Origin: Caballeronia sordidicola
GTDB taxonomy: Bacteria > Pseudomonadota > Gammaproteobacteria > Burkholderiales > Burkholderiaceae
Direction of reading: 5' to 3'
DNA: 64,000 nucleotides
NCBI RefSeq assembly: GCF_000729995.1
Contig: NZ_JNFG01000203.1
Span: 1-64,000, forward strand
This document shows, piece by piece, positions 34,382 through 42,466 of the stretch; within the stretch, counting starts at the first letter, position 1, and each line of letters opens with the position of its first letter. The notes beneath the pieces were generated by a model. It had not been told where the DNA came from. It searched no databases and saw only the letters and a program-made list of their open reading frames with translations. The position numbers and the translations under genes are program-made.

Positions 34382-35836
34382 ATGAACCTCGACTATTTCA
34401 CCCTCGATCAGTTGCGCCAGAACCATCCGGCGTGGCGCCTCCTGCGATCCGATCACTCTCCCCTCGTCGCAAGCTTCCTGCAACGGACCTTCATCGCGCC
34501 CAACGTGCGGGTGATGTCACAGGCCGATCTAGCCGAGGCGCTGGAGGATGAATTGTTCGGTCTGCGCGAACAGTTGGGGTCCGCAGCCTTCCCGAAAACG
34601 GCGCAGGGTTACCTGGACGACTGGGCCGCCAACGACAAAGGCTGGCTGCGCAAGTTCTATCCTCAGGGTTCGGACGAACCTCACTTCGATCTAACCCCTG
34701 CCACTGAGAAAGCCATCGCGTGGTTGGGGACGCTGGTTGAACGCAGCTTTGTCGGCACCGAGTCCCGGCTGCTCACCCTCTTCGAATTGCTCAAACAAAT
34801 GAGCGAAGGAAGTGAAAGCGACCCGCAGGCCCGGATCGCGGAGTTGCAGAAACGGCGCGACGACATCGACGCGGAAATCGCCCGGGCGCTGACAGGCGAT
34901 ATAGCGCTCCTCGATGACACCGAGCTGAAAGACCGGTTCCAGCAATTCATCGCGTTAGCGCGGGAACTCTTGACCGACTTTCGTGAGGTGGAGCAGAATT
35001 TTCGGGGCCTGGACCGGCGCGTGCGCGAACGTGTTGCGTTGTGGGACGGCGCCAAAGGTGCGCTGCTGGAGGAAATCCTTGGCGAGCGCGACGCCATTTC
35101 CGACTCCGATCAGGGGCGAAGTTTTCGCGCCTTTTGGGATTTCCTGATGTCTAGCAGCAGGCAGGAAGAGTTGTCGATGCTGCTAGAACGCGTGCTGGCG
35201 CTGCCGCCTGTCGCGGAACTTAAGCCGGACGGCCGCACTCGCCGGGTTCACTACGATTGGCTGGAAGCCGGTGAGCATACACAGCGAACCGTGGCCGCGC
35301 TTTCGCAGCAGTTGCGACGGTTCCTCGACGATCAGGCGTGGCTGGAAAATCGCCGCATCATGGACATCCTGCGCGACGTGGAGATGCATGCATTGGCTGT
35401 GCGCGAGCAGCCGCCACCCGGTCAGATAATGAGCATCGCCGACACGGCGGCAGACATTGAGTTACCTATGGAAAGGCCACTGCACGTCCCGTCTTTCAAA
35501 CCACGCTTGGCCGATATTGCACTCGAAGCCGGTGACGCCGACGTGGATGCGGGCGCGCTCTATTCGCAGGTCGTGATCGATCGCGAAAGGCTTGCGTGGC
35601 ACATCCGTCATGTCCTGCAGGATCGCGCTCAAGTGACGTTGCGGGAGCTATGTGACATGCAACCGCTTGAGCACGGTTTGGCGGAACTGGTGGCCTACCT
35701 GCAACTCGGCAGCGACTCATTTACGACGGTGGTGGATGAACAAGCGGTCGATATTGTGACCTGGCAAGGCAAGGGGCCAAGCGGCGGGCAACAAACGCGG
35801 CAAGCCAGCTTTCCGCGTGTCATTTTTGTGAGGTAA
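34382..35836 (+). CDS. jetA: Wadjet defence protein JetA (DUF3375, MukF-like kleisin)
   Basis: The product is 484 residues. The N-terminal segment DYFTLDQLRQNHPAWRLLRSD and the order of helical and acidic regions fit DUF3375, the JetA subunit of type I Wadjet. In the complex JetA acts as the kleisin that bridges the SMC-like JetC heads and carries JetB. The start at 34382 has no clear SD, so it may be translated at a low rate. Coiled helices are evident around 135-205. jetB follows two bases after the stop and the jetA stop lies in the jetB SD (AGGTAAGG). Codon use looks like that of the flanking flagellar genes. Confidence 0.9.
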   Translation: MNLDYFTLDQLRQNHPAWRLLRSDHSPLVASFLQRTFIAPNVRVMSQADLAEALEDELFGLREQLGSAAFPKTAQGYLDDWAANDKGWLRKFYPQGSDEPHFDLTPATEKAIAWLGTLVERSFVGTESRLLTLFELLKQMSEGSESDPQARIAELQKRRDDIDAEIARALTGDIALLDDTELKDRFQQFIALARELLTDFREVEQNFRGLDRRVRERVALWDGAKGALLEEILGERDAISDSDQGRSFRAFWDFLMSSSRQEELSMLLERVLALPPVAELKPDGRTRRVHYDWLEAGEHTQRTVAALSQQLRRFLDDQAWLENRRIMDILRDVEMHALAVREQPPPGQIMSIADTAADIELPMERPLHVPSFKPRLADIALEAGDADVDAGALYSQVVIDRERLAWHIRHVLQDRAQVTLRELCDMQPLEHGLAELVAYLQLGSDSFTTVVDEQAVDIVTWQGKGPSGGQQTRQASFPRVIFVR

Positions 35837-35838
35837 GG

Positions 35839-36489
35839 ATGCCGGATCAAGCTTTAGACGCAGCAACAACCGCTGCAGCCGATCTCTCCAGCGTGGTTAT
35901 TCCGCTGCTCAAAGGAGTCTGCTACAGCGAGAGCGATCCCGTTCTCTGGCAAGCGTTGCTCGAGCTGCAGGCCCGCGTGCGCGACTATGTTTCGGTACTG
36001 GGCCTCGCGCTGGTGCTCGACGAATCGGAGGGGTACGCTTTTTTGCGCGCGCGTCCGGAGGAAGACGGGACAGACGACGCCCCCAAACTGCCGCGTCTCG
36101 TCGCACGGCGGCCGCTGTCGTTCCCGGTCAGCCTGCTGCTCGCGTTGCTCAGAAAAAAGCTCGCCGAATCTGACGCTGGCGGTGCGGATACTCGCCTTAT
36201 CCTCACGCGCGAACAGATCACTGAACTGATGCGGGTATTTCTGCCCGCCGGCAGCAACGAAGCGAAAGTGGTCGATCAGATCGAGACGCATATCAACAAA
36301 ATCGTCGAGCTGGGATTTCTGCGACGGCTCAAACCTGCGGCAGGTAAACAGGAAGGTCCGCCTGCGTTCGAGGTGCAGCGCATCCTGAAAGCGTTCGTGG
36401 ACGCTCAGTGGCTTGCCGATTTCGATGCGAGGCTCGCCGCCTACCGCGCTCAGCTCGTTGGTTCAGCGGAGGCAGACGCCCATGACTGA
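35839..36489 (+). CDS. jetB: Wadjet defence protein JetB (DUF4194, MukE-like)
   Basis: This 216-residue protein matches the size of DUF4194/JetB, the KITE-type winged-helix subunit that binds the kleisin. Features seen include LLKGVCYSESDPVLWQALLE near residue 24, SEGYAFLRARPEE (about 58-70) and RRPLSFPVSLLLALLRKKL (about 91-109), which are usual in the family. Its 3' end overlaps jetC by 8 bases (ATGACTGA). Identity is supported by the complete four-gene order. Confidence 0.9.
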   Translation: MPDQALDAATTAAADLSSVVIPLLKGVCYSESDPVLWQALLELQARVRDYVSVLGLALVLDESEGYAFLRARPEEDGTDDAPKLPRLVARRPLSFPVSLLLALLRKKLAESDAGGADTRLILTREQITELMRVFLPAGSNEAKVVDQIETHINKIVELGFLRRLKPAAGKQEGPPAFEVQRILKAFVDAQWLADFDARLAAYRAQLVGSAEADAHD

Positions 36490-39400
36490 CATGCAGCTGC
36501 CAGGGCTCGACTTCGTAGCCGACGACGCGCTGTCGGGTTTCCGCCTTCAGCGCCTGGAGGTCTACAACTGGGGCACCTTCGACGCTCGCGTATGGGTGCT
36601 TAATCCACACGGCGAGAACGCGCTGCTGACGGGTGATATCGGCTCGGGTAAATCGACGCTGGTCGACGCCGTCACCACGCTGCTCGTCCCGGCGCATCGC
36701 ATTGCCTACAACAAGGCAGCGGGCGCGGACAATAAGGAAAGGTCGCTTCGTTCGTACGTACTCGGTCACTACAAATCAGAACGCAATGAGGTAAGCGGCA
36801 ACGCCAAACCTGTCGCCCTGCGGGATCACAACAACTACTCCGTCATCCTGGGCACCTTTCATAACGCCGGCTATGACCAGACCATCACGCTCGCCCAGGT
36901 CTTCTGGATGAAGGAGCCACACGGCCAGCCCGCAAGGCTTTTCGTGGGCGCCGAGCGCGCATTGTCGATAGCCGCGGACTTCGCGAACTTCGGCACGGAT
37001 ATCACGGCATTACGCAAGAAGCTGCGCGGCCTCGGAACAGAAGTATTCGACAGTTTTCCCCCGTACGGCGCGTGGTTCCGCCGCCGCTTCGGGATTGAAA
37101 ATGAACAGGCGCTGGAACTGTTCCATCAGACCGTATCGATGAAGTCCGTGGGGAACCTCACTGACTTCGTGCGCAGCCATATGCTCGAGCCCTTCGAGGT
37201 CGCACCGCGCATTGCCGCGTTGATTGCCCATTTCGACGACCTGAACCGCGCGCACGAAGCGGTGCTCAAAGCCAAGCGGCAAATGGACCGCCTCACGCCA
37301 CTCACCGACGACTGCGAGCGATACGCCAAGCTGCTGCTTCAGGTGGAAGGACTTCGCGCATGCCGTGAAGCGCTCCGCTACTACGCCGCAGGCCTGAAAC
37401 TTGGCTTGCTCGATAAGCGCATCGCGGGGCTGACCGCGGACTGGGAAAGGCAAGACGGCCAGATCAGGCGCCTCGAAGCCTTGCGTGACAACCAGCGCGT
37501 GGAAGAGAGCGAACTCAAGCGCAACATCGCCGAGAACGGCGGCGACCGCCTGGAGCGGCTTGACGCCGAAATACGCAAGAAGGACCTCGATTGCGAAAAC
37601 CGCAAACGCAAGGCGGAGCATCACGCCGGGCTGGTGCGTGCCGTCGGTGAACATCCCGCTGAAGACGAAGCTGCGTTCCAGACGCTGCGCCAACGCCTGT
37701 CCGCCATGTCCGAGTCAGCTCAGGAAGCGGACGTCCGCTATCAGAACGATCTGACCGAGCACGGCGTCAGCCTGCGCCAGGGAAAACTGGAGCACGACGC
37801 GTTGTCGGCGGAAATCGACAGCCTGAAAAGCCGCCGAAGCAACATTCCCGCCGAACAAGTCGCCATGCGCGTGGCATTGTGCAAGGCGCTCGATCTGCCT
37901 GAGGCGGCGCTCTCGTTCGCTGGCGAACTGCTCCAGGTCCGCGAAGACGAGCGCGATTGGGAAGGCGCCGCCGAACGGCTGTTGCGCAGCTTCGGCCTGT
38001 CATTGCTGGTCCCTGACACGCATTACGCGGCGGTCGTGGAATGGGTCGACAGAACACACCTCCGGGGACGACTTGTGTTCTTCCGGATCCGGTCCGGCAT
38101 GCGGGGCGAGCTGCCCGCTCTGCAGGCCGATTCCCTCGCCCGGAAGCTGGCGATCAAGCCCGATTCGCCCTTCTATGACTGGCTTGAGCGCGAGGTCGCA
38201 CACCGCTTCAACGTGGTTTGCTGCAGCACCCAGGAACAGTTCCGCCGTGAAACGCGGGCAATCACGCGCGCGGGCCAGATCAAGGCGCCGGGTGAACGTC
38301 ACGAAAAGGACGACCGTCATCGTCTGGATGATCGCAGCCGATATGTACTGGGATGGACCAACGAAGCCAAGATCGCGGCCCTTGAAGTCAAAGCCCGGCA
38401 GTTGGCCGCTCAACTGAGCGAGCTGGGCGGTCTTGTCGCCAAAATCCTGGCTGATCAAAAAGCTTGCAAACTTCGGCTGACTGTACTTTCCAAGCTGGAG
38501 GAGCATGCCGACTTCAGTGATCTCGACTGGAATTCGCTCGCGGTGGAAGTCGCTCGATTGCGCGATGAAAAGCAGCGGCTCGAGTCGGCCTCAGACATGC
38601 TCGCGCAACTGACTGCGCGGTTGGGTGAAATCAGCGCCGCGCTGAAGAGCACAGAAGATCAGCTCGACGAGCACAAGGATTCGCGCTCCCGAACGGGGGA
38701 AAAGCAAAGCATCGCGGAAGAATTGCGTACGCAGACCCGCGCCATCCTCGATGACCCCGGCTACGAAAGCCACACGGCTTATTTCGAGCAACTGGAATCG
38801 ACCTGGCACGAAGTGCTTGGCAAACATCAACTCACGGTGGAATCCTGCGATAACCGCGAAAGCGACCTGCGCGGATTTCTTCAGACCAGCATCGACGCCG
38901 AAGACAAGAAAGTCTCGCGCCAGCGAGACAAGATCATCGACGCAATGAGCGCCTATAACCTCGCATTCCCGCTGGAAACGCAGGAAGTGGACGTTGCCAT
39001 TGAATCGGCGGGTGAATACCGAACGATGCTGGATAAGCTGAAGGGCGATGATTTGCCGCGGTTCGAAAGTCGCTTCAAAGATTTGCTGAACGAAAATACG
39101 ATTCGGGAGGTGGCCAACTTCCAGTCACAGCTGGCGCGAGAGCGCGAGACGATCAAGGAACGCATCACGCGCATCAACGAGTCGCTCACGCAGATCGACT
39201 ACAACACGGGGCGCTATATCGTGCTCGAAGCGTTGGCAACGCCCGACGCGGATATTCGCGACTTTCAAACCGAGTTACGTTCTTGCACCGAAGGCACGCT
39301 GACGGGTTCCGACGACGCCCAATATTCGGAGGCCAAGTTTCTGCAGGTCAAGCGGATCATCGAGCGCTTTCGGGGACGCGAGGGTCTGGGTGAACAGGAT

Positions 39401-39856
39401 CGCCGCTGGACCACCAAGGTCACCGACGTACGCAGTTGGTTCGTATTCGCCGCCAGCGAACGTTGGCGCGAGGACGATACTGAACATGAGCATTACTCGG
39501 ATTCCGGCGGCAAGTCGGGCGGCCAGAAAGAGAAGCTCGCCTACACCATTCTCGCGGCTAGCCTCGCTTACCAATTTGGCCTTGAATGGGGCGCGGTGCG
39601 CTCCCGCTCGTTTCGCTTCGTGGTGATCGACGAAGCGTTCGGCCGTGGCTCCGACGAGTCCGCGCAATACGGCCTGCGCCTGTTTGCGCAGCTCAACTTG
39701 CAACTGCTGATCGTGACCCCTTTGCAGAAGATCCACATCATCGAACCCTTCGTCGCGAGCGTGGGTTTCGTCGACAACAAGGAAGGGCGCGAGTCGAGGT
39801 TGCGCAATCTGTCGATCGAAGAGTATCGCGAGGAAAAAGCAAGGAAGAGCCCATGA
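36482..39856 (+). CDS. jetC: Wadjet defence protein JetC (SMC/MukB-like ATPase)
   Basis: This 1124-residue SMC-type ATPase is of JetC length. The N-terminal head has RLEVYNWGTFD and Walker A GDIGSGKST (residues 51-59). Long coiled-coil arms run about 300-500 and 650-980 around a hinge near 500-640. The C-terminal head has the ABC signature SGGKSGGQKEK (about 1008) and Walker B FVVIDEAFGRGSD (about 1045). JetC with JetA and JetB extrudes DNA loops and recognises small circular DNA, which JetD then cuts. The ATG at 36482 lies in jetB. The stop overlaps jetD (ATGA). Older annotation may call it SbcC-like or DUF-containing ATP-binding protein. Confidence 0.94.
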   Translation: MTDMQLPGLDFVADDALSGFRLQRLEVYNWGTFDARVWVLNPHGENALLTGDIGSGKSTLVDAVTTLLVPAHRIAYNKAAGADNKERSLRSYVLGHYKSERNEVSGNAKPVALRDHNNYSVILGTFHNAGYDQTITLAQVFWMKEPHGQPARLFVGAERALSIAADFANFGTDITALRKKLRGLGTEVFDSFPPYGAWFRRRFGIENEQALELFHQTVSMKSVGNLTDFVRSHMLEPFEVAPRIAALIAHFDDLNRAHEAVLKAKRQMDRLTPLTDDCERYAKLLLQVEGLRACREALRYYAAGLKLGLLDKRIAGLTADWERQDGQIRRLEALRDNQRVEESELKRNIAENGGDRLERLDAEIRKKDLDCENRKRKAEHHAGLVRAVGEHPAEDEAAFQTLRQRLSAMSESAQEADVRYQNDLTEHGVSLRQGKLEHDALSAEIDSLKSRRSNIPAEQVAMRVALCKALDLPEAALSFAGELLQVREDERDWEGAAERLLRSFGLSLLVPDTHYAAVVEWVDRTHLRGRLVFFRIRSGMRGELPALQADSLARKLAIKPDSPFYDWLEREVAHRFNVVCCSTQEQFRRETRAITRAGQIKAPGERHEKDDRHRLDDRSRYVLGWTNEAKIAALEVKARQLAAQLSELGGLVAKILADQKACKLRLTVLSKLEEHADFSDLDWNSLAVEVARLRDEKQRLESASDMLAQLTARLGEISAALKSTEDQLDEHKDSRSRTGEKQSIAEELRTQTRAILDDPGYESHTAYFEQLESTWHEVLGKHQLTVESCDNRESDLRGFLQTSIDAEDKKVSRQRDKIIDAMSAYNLAFPLETQEVDVAIESAGEYRTMLDKLKGDDLPRFESRFKDLLNENTIREVANFQSQLARERETIKERITRINESLTQIDYNTGRYIVLEALATPDADIRDFQTELRSCTEGTLTGSDDAQYSEAKFLQVKRIIERFRGREGLGEQDRRWTTKVTDVRSWFVFAASERWREDDTEHEHYSDSGGKSGGQKEKLAYTILAASLAYQFGLEWGAVRSRSFRFVVIDEAFGRGSDESAQYGLRLFAQLNLQLLIVTPLQKIHIIEPFVASVGFVDNKEGRESRLRNLSIEEYREEKARKSP

Positions 39857-41031
39857 GCTGGACCACGCCAGCCGATCTGCGCAAGCAGGTCATGCGGCTT
39901 TGGGAACGGGGAGAATTGCTTGGCAGCCTGGCGACGGGCGAAGCGCTTTTTCCCAGGCGTCTCACGCTCAAGGGACCGTCGTCGGCCGAGATAGCAGATC
40001 GATTCGATGACATCCGGCAATGGATCGTCGAGCTTCGCGCGATGACCCACTGCCGCGTTGAGATGAGAGAGTTCAGGCATCGGGTCTTCGGCGCCAATGC
40101 TTTGCCCGACGCGGTATGGCTCGATTCGCTCGAGTACGCGGTGGCCTTTATCGGCAAGCAACGGGAAACCGCCCGCTTCGCAGCGTTGCTGGAAATGACG
40201 CGCACGCGGGAGGCGCGCCTCGTGGCGTGGCTGGCCGAGCGGCCGCTGCGCGCGCTCGAGCTTGCCGATGTGTGGGGCAGGCTGCTGGATATCTGTGACT
40301 GGTTCCAGGCTCATCCGCGTCCCGACGTCTATCTCCGGCAGGTAGACATCCCGGCTGTTCATAGCAAGTTCATCGAGGGTCATCGCGGCGTGCTGGCGGA
40401 GCTGCTCGATCGCGTGTTGAGCCCGGAGGCGATCGACCCCTCTCGCTCCGGCGTGAATCAGTTCGCCAGCCGTTTTGGCTTGCGCGACAAGCCGTTGCGC
40501 ATCCGCTTTCGCATGCTCGACGCGGACAAGGCCTTGTTTCGGACCACGCACGCCACGCAAGACATTACGCTCGATGCCGCGAGCTTTGTCGAACTCAACC
40601 CCGATGTTGGCCGCGTTTTCATCACCGAAAACGAGATCAACTTCCTGGCTTTTCCGCCGGTCAAAGACAGCATGGTCATCTTCGGCGCGGGATATGGCTT
40701 CGAGATGCTGGCCAACGCGCGATGGCTTACACGTCGCCGGATTTATTATTGGGGCGATATCGACACCCACGGCTTCGCGATCCTCGATCAACTGCGCAGC
40801 CGGTTCGACCACGCCGAGTCGTTTCTGATGGACCGCGAAACGTTGCTGGCATTTGCGTCGCAATGGGATCGCGAGGAACAGCAAACCCTGCGCGATCTGC
40901 CAAGACTCAACGAGCAAGAGCAGGCCCTGTTCAACGACTTGCGAGATAACCGGCTGCGTAAAAACCTGCGTCTCGAGCAGGAGAGGATTGGCTTCGGCTG
41001 GGTCGAGGCGGCATTGGCTGCGCTAGCGTAG
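39853..41031 (+). CDS. jetD: Wadjet defence nuclease JetD (DUF3322/DUF2220, Toprim)
   Basis: This 392-residue protein has an N-terminal DUF3322-type domain (MSWTTPADLRKQVMRLWERG onward) and a C-terminal Toprim-like DUF2220 domain. The probable metal-binding residues are visible: Glu259 in FITENEINFL and the pair Asp302/Asp304 in YWGDIDTHGF, the topoisomerase VI-like arrangement. JetD cleaves plasmid DNA bound by JetABC. The start at 39853 overlaps the jetC stop. A longer frame starting inside jetC was rejected. All key residues are intact, so the system appears functional. Confidence 0.93.
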   Translation: MSWTTPADLRKQVMRLWERGELLGSLATGEALFPRRLTLKGPSSAEIADRFDDIRQWIVELRAMTHCRVEMREFRHRVFGANALPDAVWLDSLEYAVAFIGKQRETARFAALLEMTRTREARLVAWLAERPLRALELADVWGRLLDICDWFQAHPRPDVYLRQVDIPAVHSKFIEGHRGVLAELLDRVLSPEAIDPSRSGVNQFASRFGLRDKPLRIRFRMLDADKALFRTTHATQDITLDAASFVELNPDVGRVFITENEINFLAFPPVKDSMVIFGAGYGFEMLANARWLTRRRIYYWGDIDTHGFAILDQLRSRFDHAESFLMDRETLLAFASQWDREEQQTLRDLPRLNEQEQALFNDLRDNRLRKNLRLEQERIGFGWVEAALAALA

Positions 41032-41142
41032 CCCGAGATGTCCGCGCAGCGTTGCCCGATGATCTACGGGTTGTGGCGGAATGGTCGCGGCGTGCATTCA
41101 GATTCGGCCTTCGGTCGCGGACGAAGACACGGGTGCAGGCGG
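41032..41142. other. gap between convergent jetD and fic
   Basis: These 111 bases separate the convergent stops. No hairpin with a T-run and no gene are seen. Confidence 0.4.
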
Positions 41143-42258
41143 TCAATCAACCAGCTCGTACGCCGTGCTGCGCCCGCCCGACATCGATCTCCGCAGCACC
41201 CCCAACGTCATCAGTTCGCCAATGTCACGCAATGCGGTATCCGGCGAACACTTCGCGATGGCTGCCCACTTGCTGCTGGTCAGCTTGCCTTCGAAACCAT
41301 CTAGCAGCCGGTTCAGCAGCTTGATCTGCCGCTCGTTGAATGGAGCCCCGGCCCAGCGCTGCCAGAGACGCGCCTTGACCAGCACCGCGTCCACCGTGTG
41401 CTGTGCGTTATCCACGGCGCGGTGCAACGCGTCCAGGAACCACGTCAGCCACGCGGTGACATCGAGGGACCCGTGCTGGGTTTGCTCGAGGATGTCGTAA
41501 TAAGCGCTGCGCTCCGACTGGATCTGCGCCGACAAACTGTAGAAGCGCTGCGGGCTGCCGTCGGCACGGGCGAGCAGCAAGTCGCCTATTGCCCGGGCGA
41601 TCCGGCCGTTGCCGTCATCGAAAGGATGCAGCGTGACAAACCACAGGTGCGCCAACCCGGCCTTGATCGCCGGCGCCACGTCAGAGTCGCGATTGAACCA
41701 GTCGAGAAAACGCGTGGTCTCGACGTTGAGGCGAGCGGCCGGCGGCGCCTCGAAATGAACCCGCTGACGGCCGATAGGACCGGAGACCACTTGCATGGCG
41801 CCGTTTTCGTCGTTGCGCCATGCGCCGACCTGGATCCGCAACATGCCGCTGAAGCCGGTTGGAAACAAGGCCGCGTGCCACCCAAACAAGCGCTCCCGGG
41901 TCAGCGGGGCGTCGCAGCGTGCGGTAGCGTCGAGCACCATTTCAACCACGCCCTCCACATGCCGGTCGACCGGTGCAAGTGCGCCGATATCCACCCCAAG
42001 CCGGCGCGCGATAGACGATCGGACCGAATCCGCATTCAGCCTTTCCCCTTCGATCTCGCTGGTCTTGAGCACGTCCTCGGTGAGCGCGGCCAGACTTGCC
42101 TGATTGCGCAGGGTCAAACCGACATCGGCGAGCCGTCCGAGCAGCAAACCCTGGGCGCGACTGACCGCGGCCAGCGGCGCGGCGATCAGCGACAGATCGT
42201 AGCGCCAGGCCGGCCAATCAGGATCTTCCCAGATATAAGTCCATTCTCCGCGTTTCAT
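41143..42258 (-). CDS. Fic family protein with DUF4172 N-domain
   Basis: This 371-residue probable AMP-transferase has an N-terminal DUF4172 region (YIWEDPDWPAWRYD) and an inhibitory-helix motif of the (S/T)xxxE(G/N) type, TSEIEG, at residues 66-71. The complete catalytic Fic loop HPFDDGNGR starts at His211. A C-terminal winged-helix-like region (about 310-371, ending in MSGGRSTAYELVD) follows. With the inhibitory helix in the same chain it is a class II Fic. The start at 42258 is used. A GTG at 42342 would translate the operator repeats. The promoter region holds several palindromes, so autorepression is likely. Target is unknown. It lies convergent with the Wadjet operon. Confidence 0.92.
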   Translation of the reverse strand: MKRGEWTYIWEDPDWPAWRYDLSLIAAPLAAVSRAQGLLLGRLADVGLTLRNQASLAALTEDVLKTSEIEGERLNADSVRSSIARRLGVDIGALAPVDRHVEGVVEMVLDATARCDAPLTRERLFGWHAALFPTGFSGMLRIQVGAWRNDENGAMQVVSGPIGRQRVHFEAPPAARLNVETTRFLDWFNRDSDVAPAIKAGLAHLWFVTLHPFDDGNGRIARAIGDLLLARADGSPQRFYSLSAQIQSERSAYYDILEQTQHGSLDVTAWLTWFLDALHRAVDNAQHTVDAVLVKARLWQRWAGAPFNERQIKLLNRLLDGFEGKLTSSKWAAIAKCSPDTALRDIGELMTLGVLRRSMSGGRSTAYELVD

Positions 42259-42340
42259 GCGGTGATTATGAGGTGCAATCACCGCAAACGGTGATTTATT
42301 CTCCGCATCAAATGCGGAGAATAGACCCGCTATTCTCCGC
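42243..42340 (-). promoter_or_regulatory. multi-copy palindromic operator region of fic
   Basis: The unit TATTCTCCGC(AT) occurs as a perfect 12-base inverted repeat at 42297-42308 / 42312-42323 (3-base spacer). There is a further half-site at 42331-42340 and another (ATTCTCCGC) at 42243-42251 inside the first codons of fic. A second element, GCGGTGATT / AATCACCGC, forms an inverted repeat at 42259-42267 / 42277-42285. CGGTGATT recurs directly at 42289-42296. The density around the start codon points to a DNA-binding regulator, possibly Fic itself through its C-terminal winged helix. Confidence 0.75.
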
Positions 42341-42384
42341 ACGCCTTTTGCAGAAAGGGTTCCAGCGCGCCGGCATGACCCAAT

Positions 42385-42414
42385 AAAAAGGGCCGCCCTT
42401 CAAACAGGCGGCCC
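42385..42414 (-). terminator. rho-independent terminator downstream of flgL
   Basis: On the minus strand a perfect 8-bp stem GGGCCGCC / GGCGGCCC with a 9-base loop is followed by TTTTTATT. It lies 53 bases after the flgL stop and insulates the fic promoter from flagellar read-through. Confidence 0.85.
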
Positions 42415-42466
42415 AAAACACATCCTACAACCCACATCAATTCCTTCCCTACACGCCCCCCGGCGT

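Noticed and set aside
42259..42342. N-terminal extension of Fic from GTG at 42342
   Set aside because: The extension would translate the operator palindromes and is not typical of DUF4172-Fic N-termini. The MKRGEWTYIWEDP start fits better.
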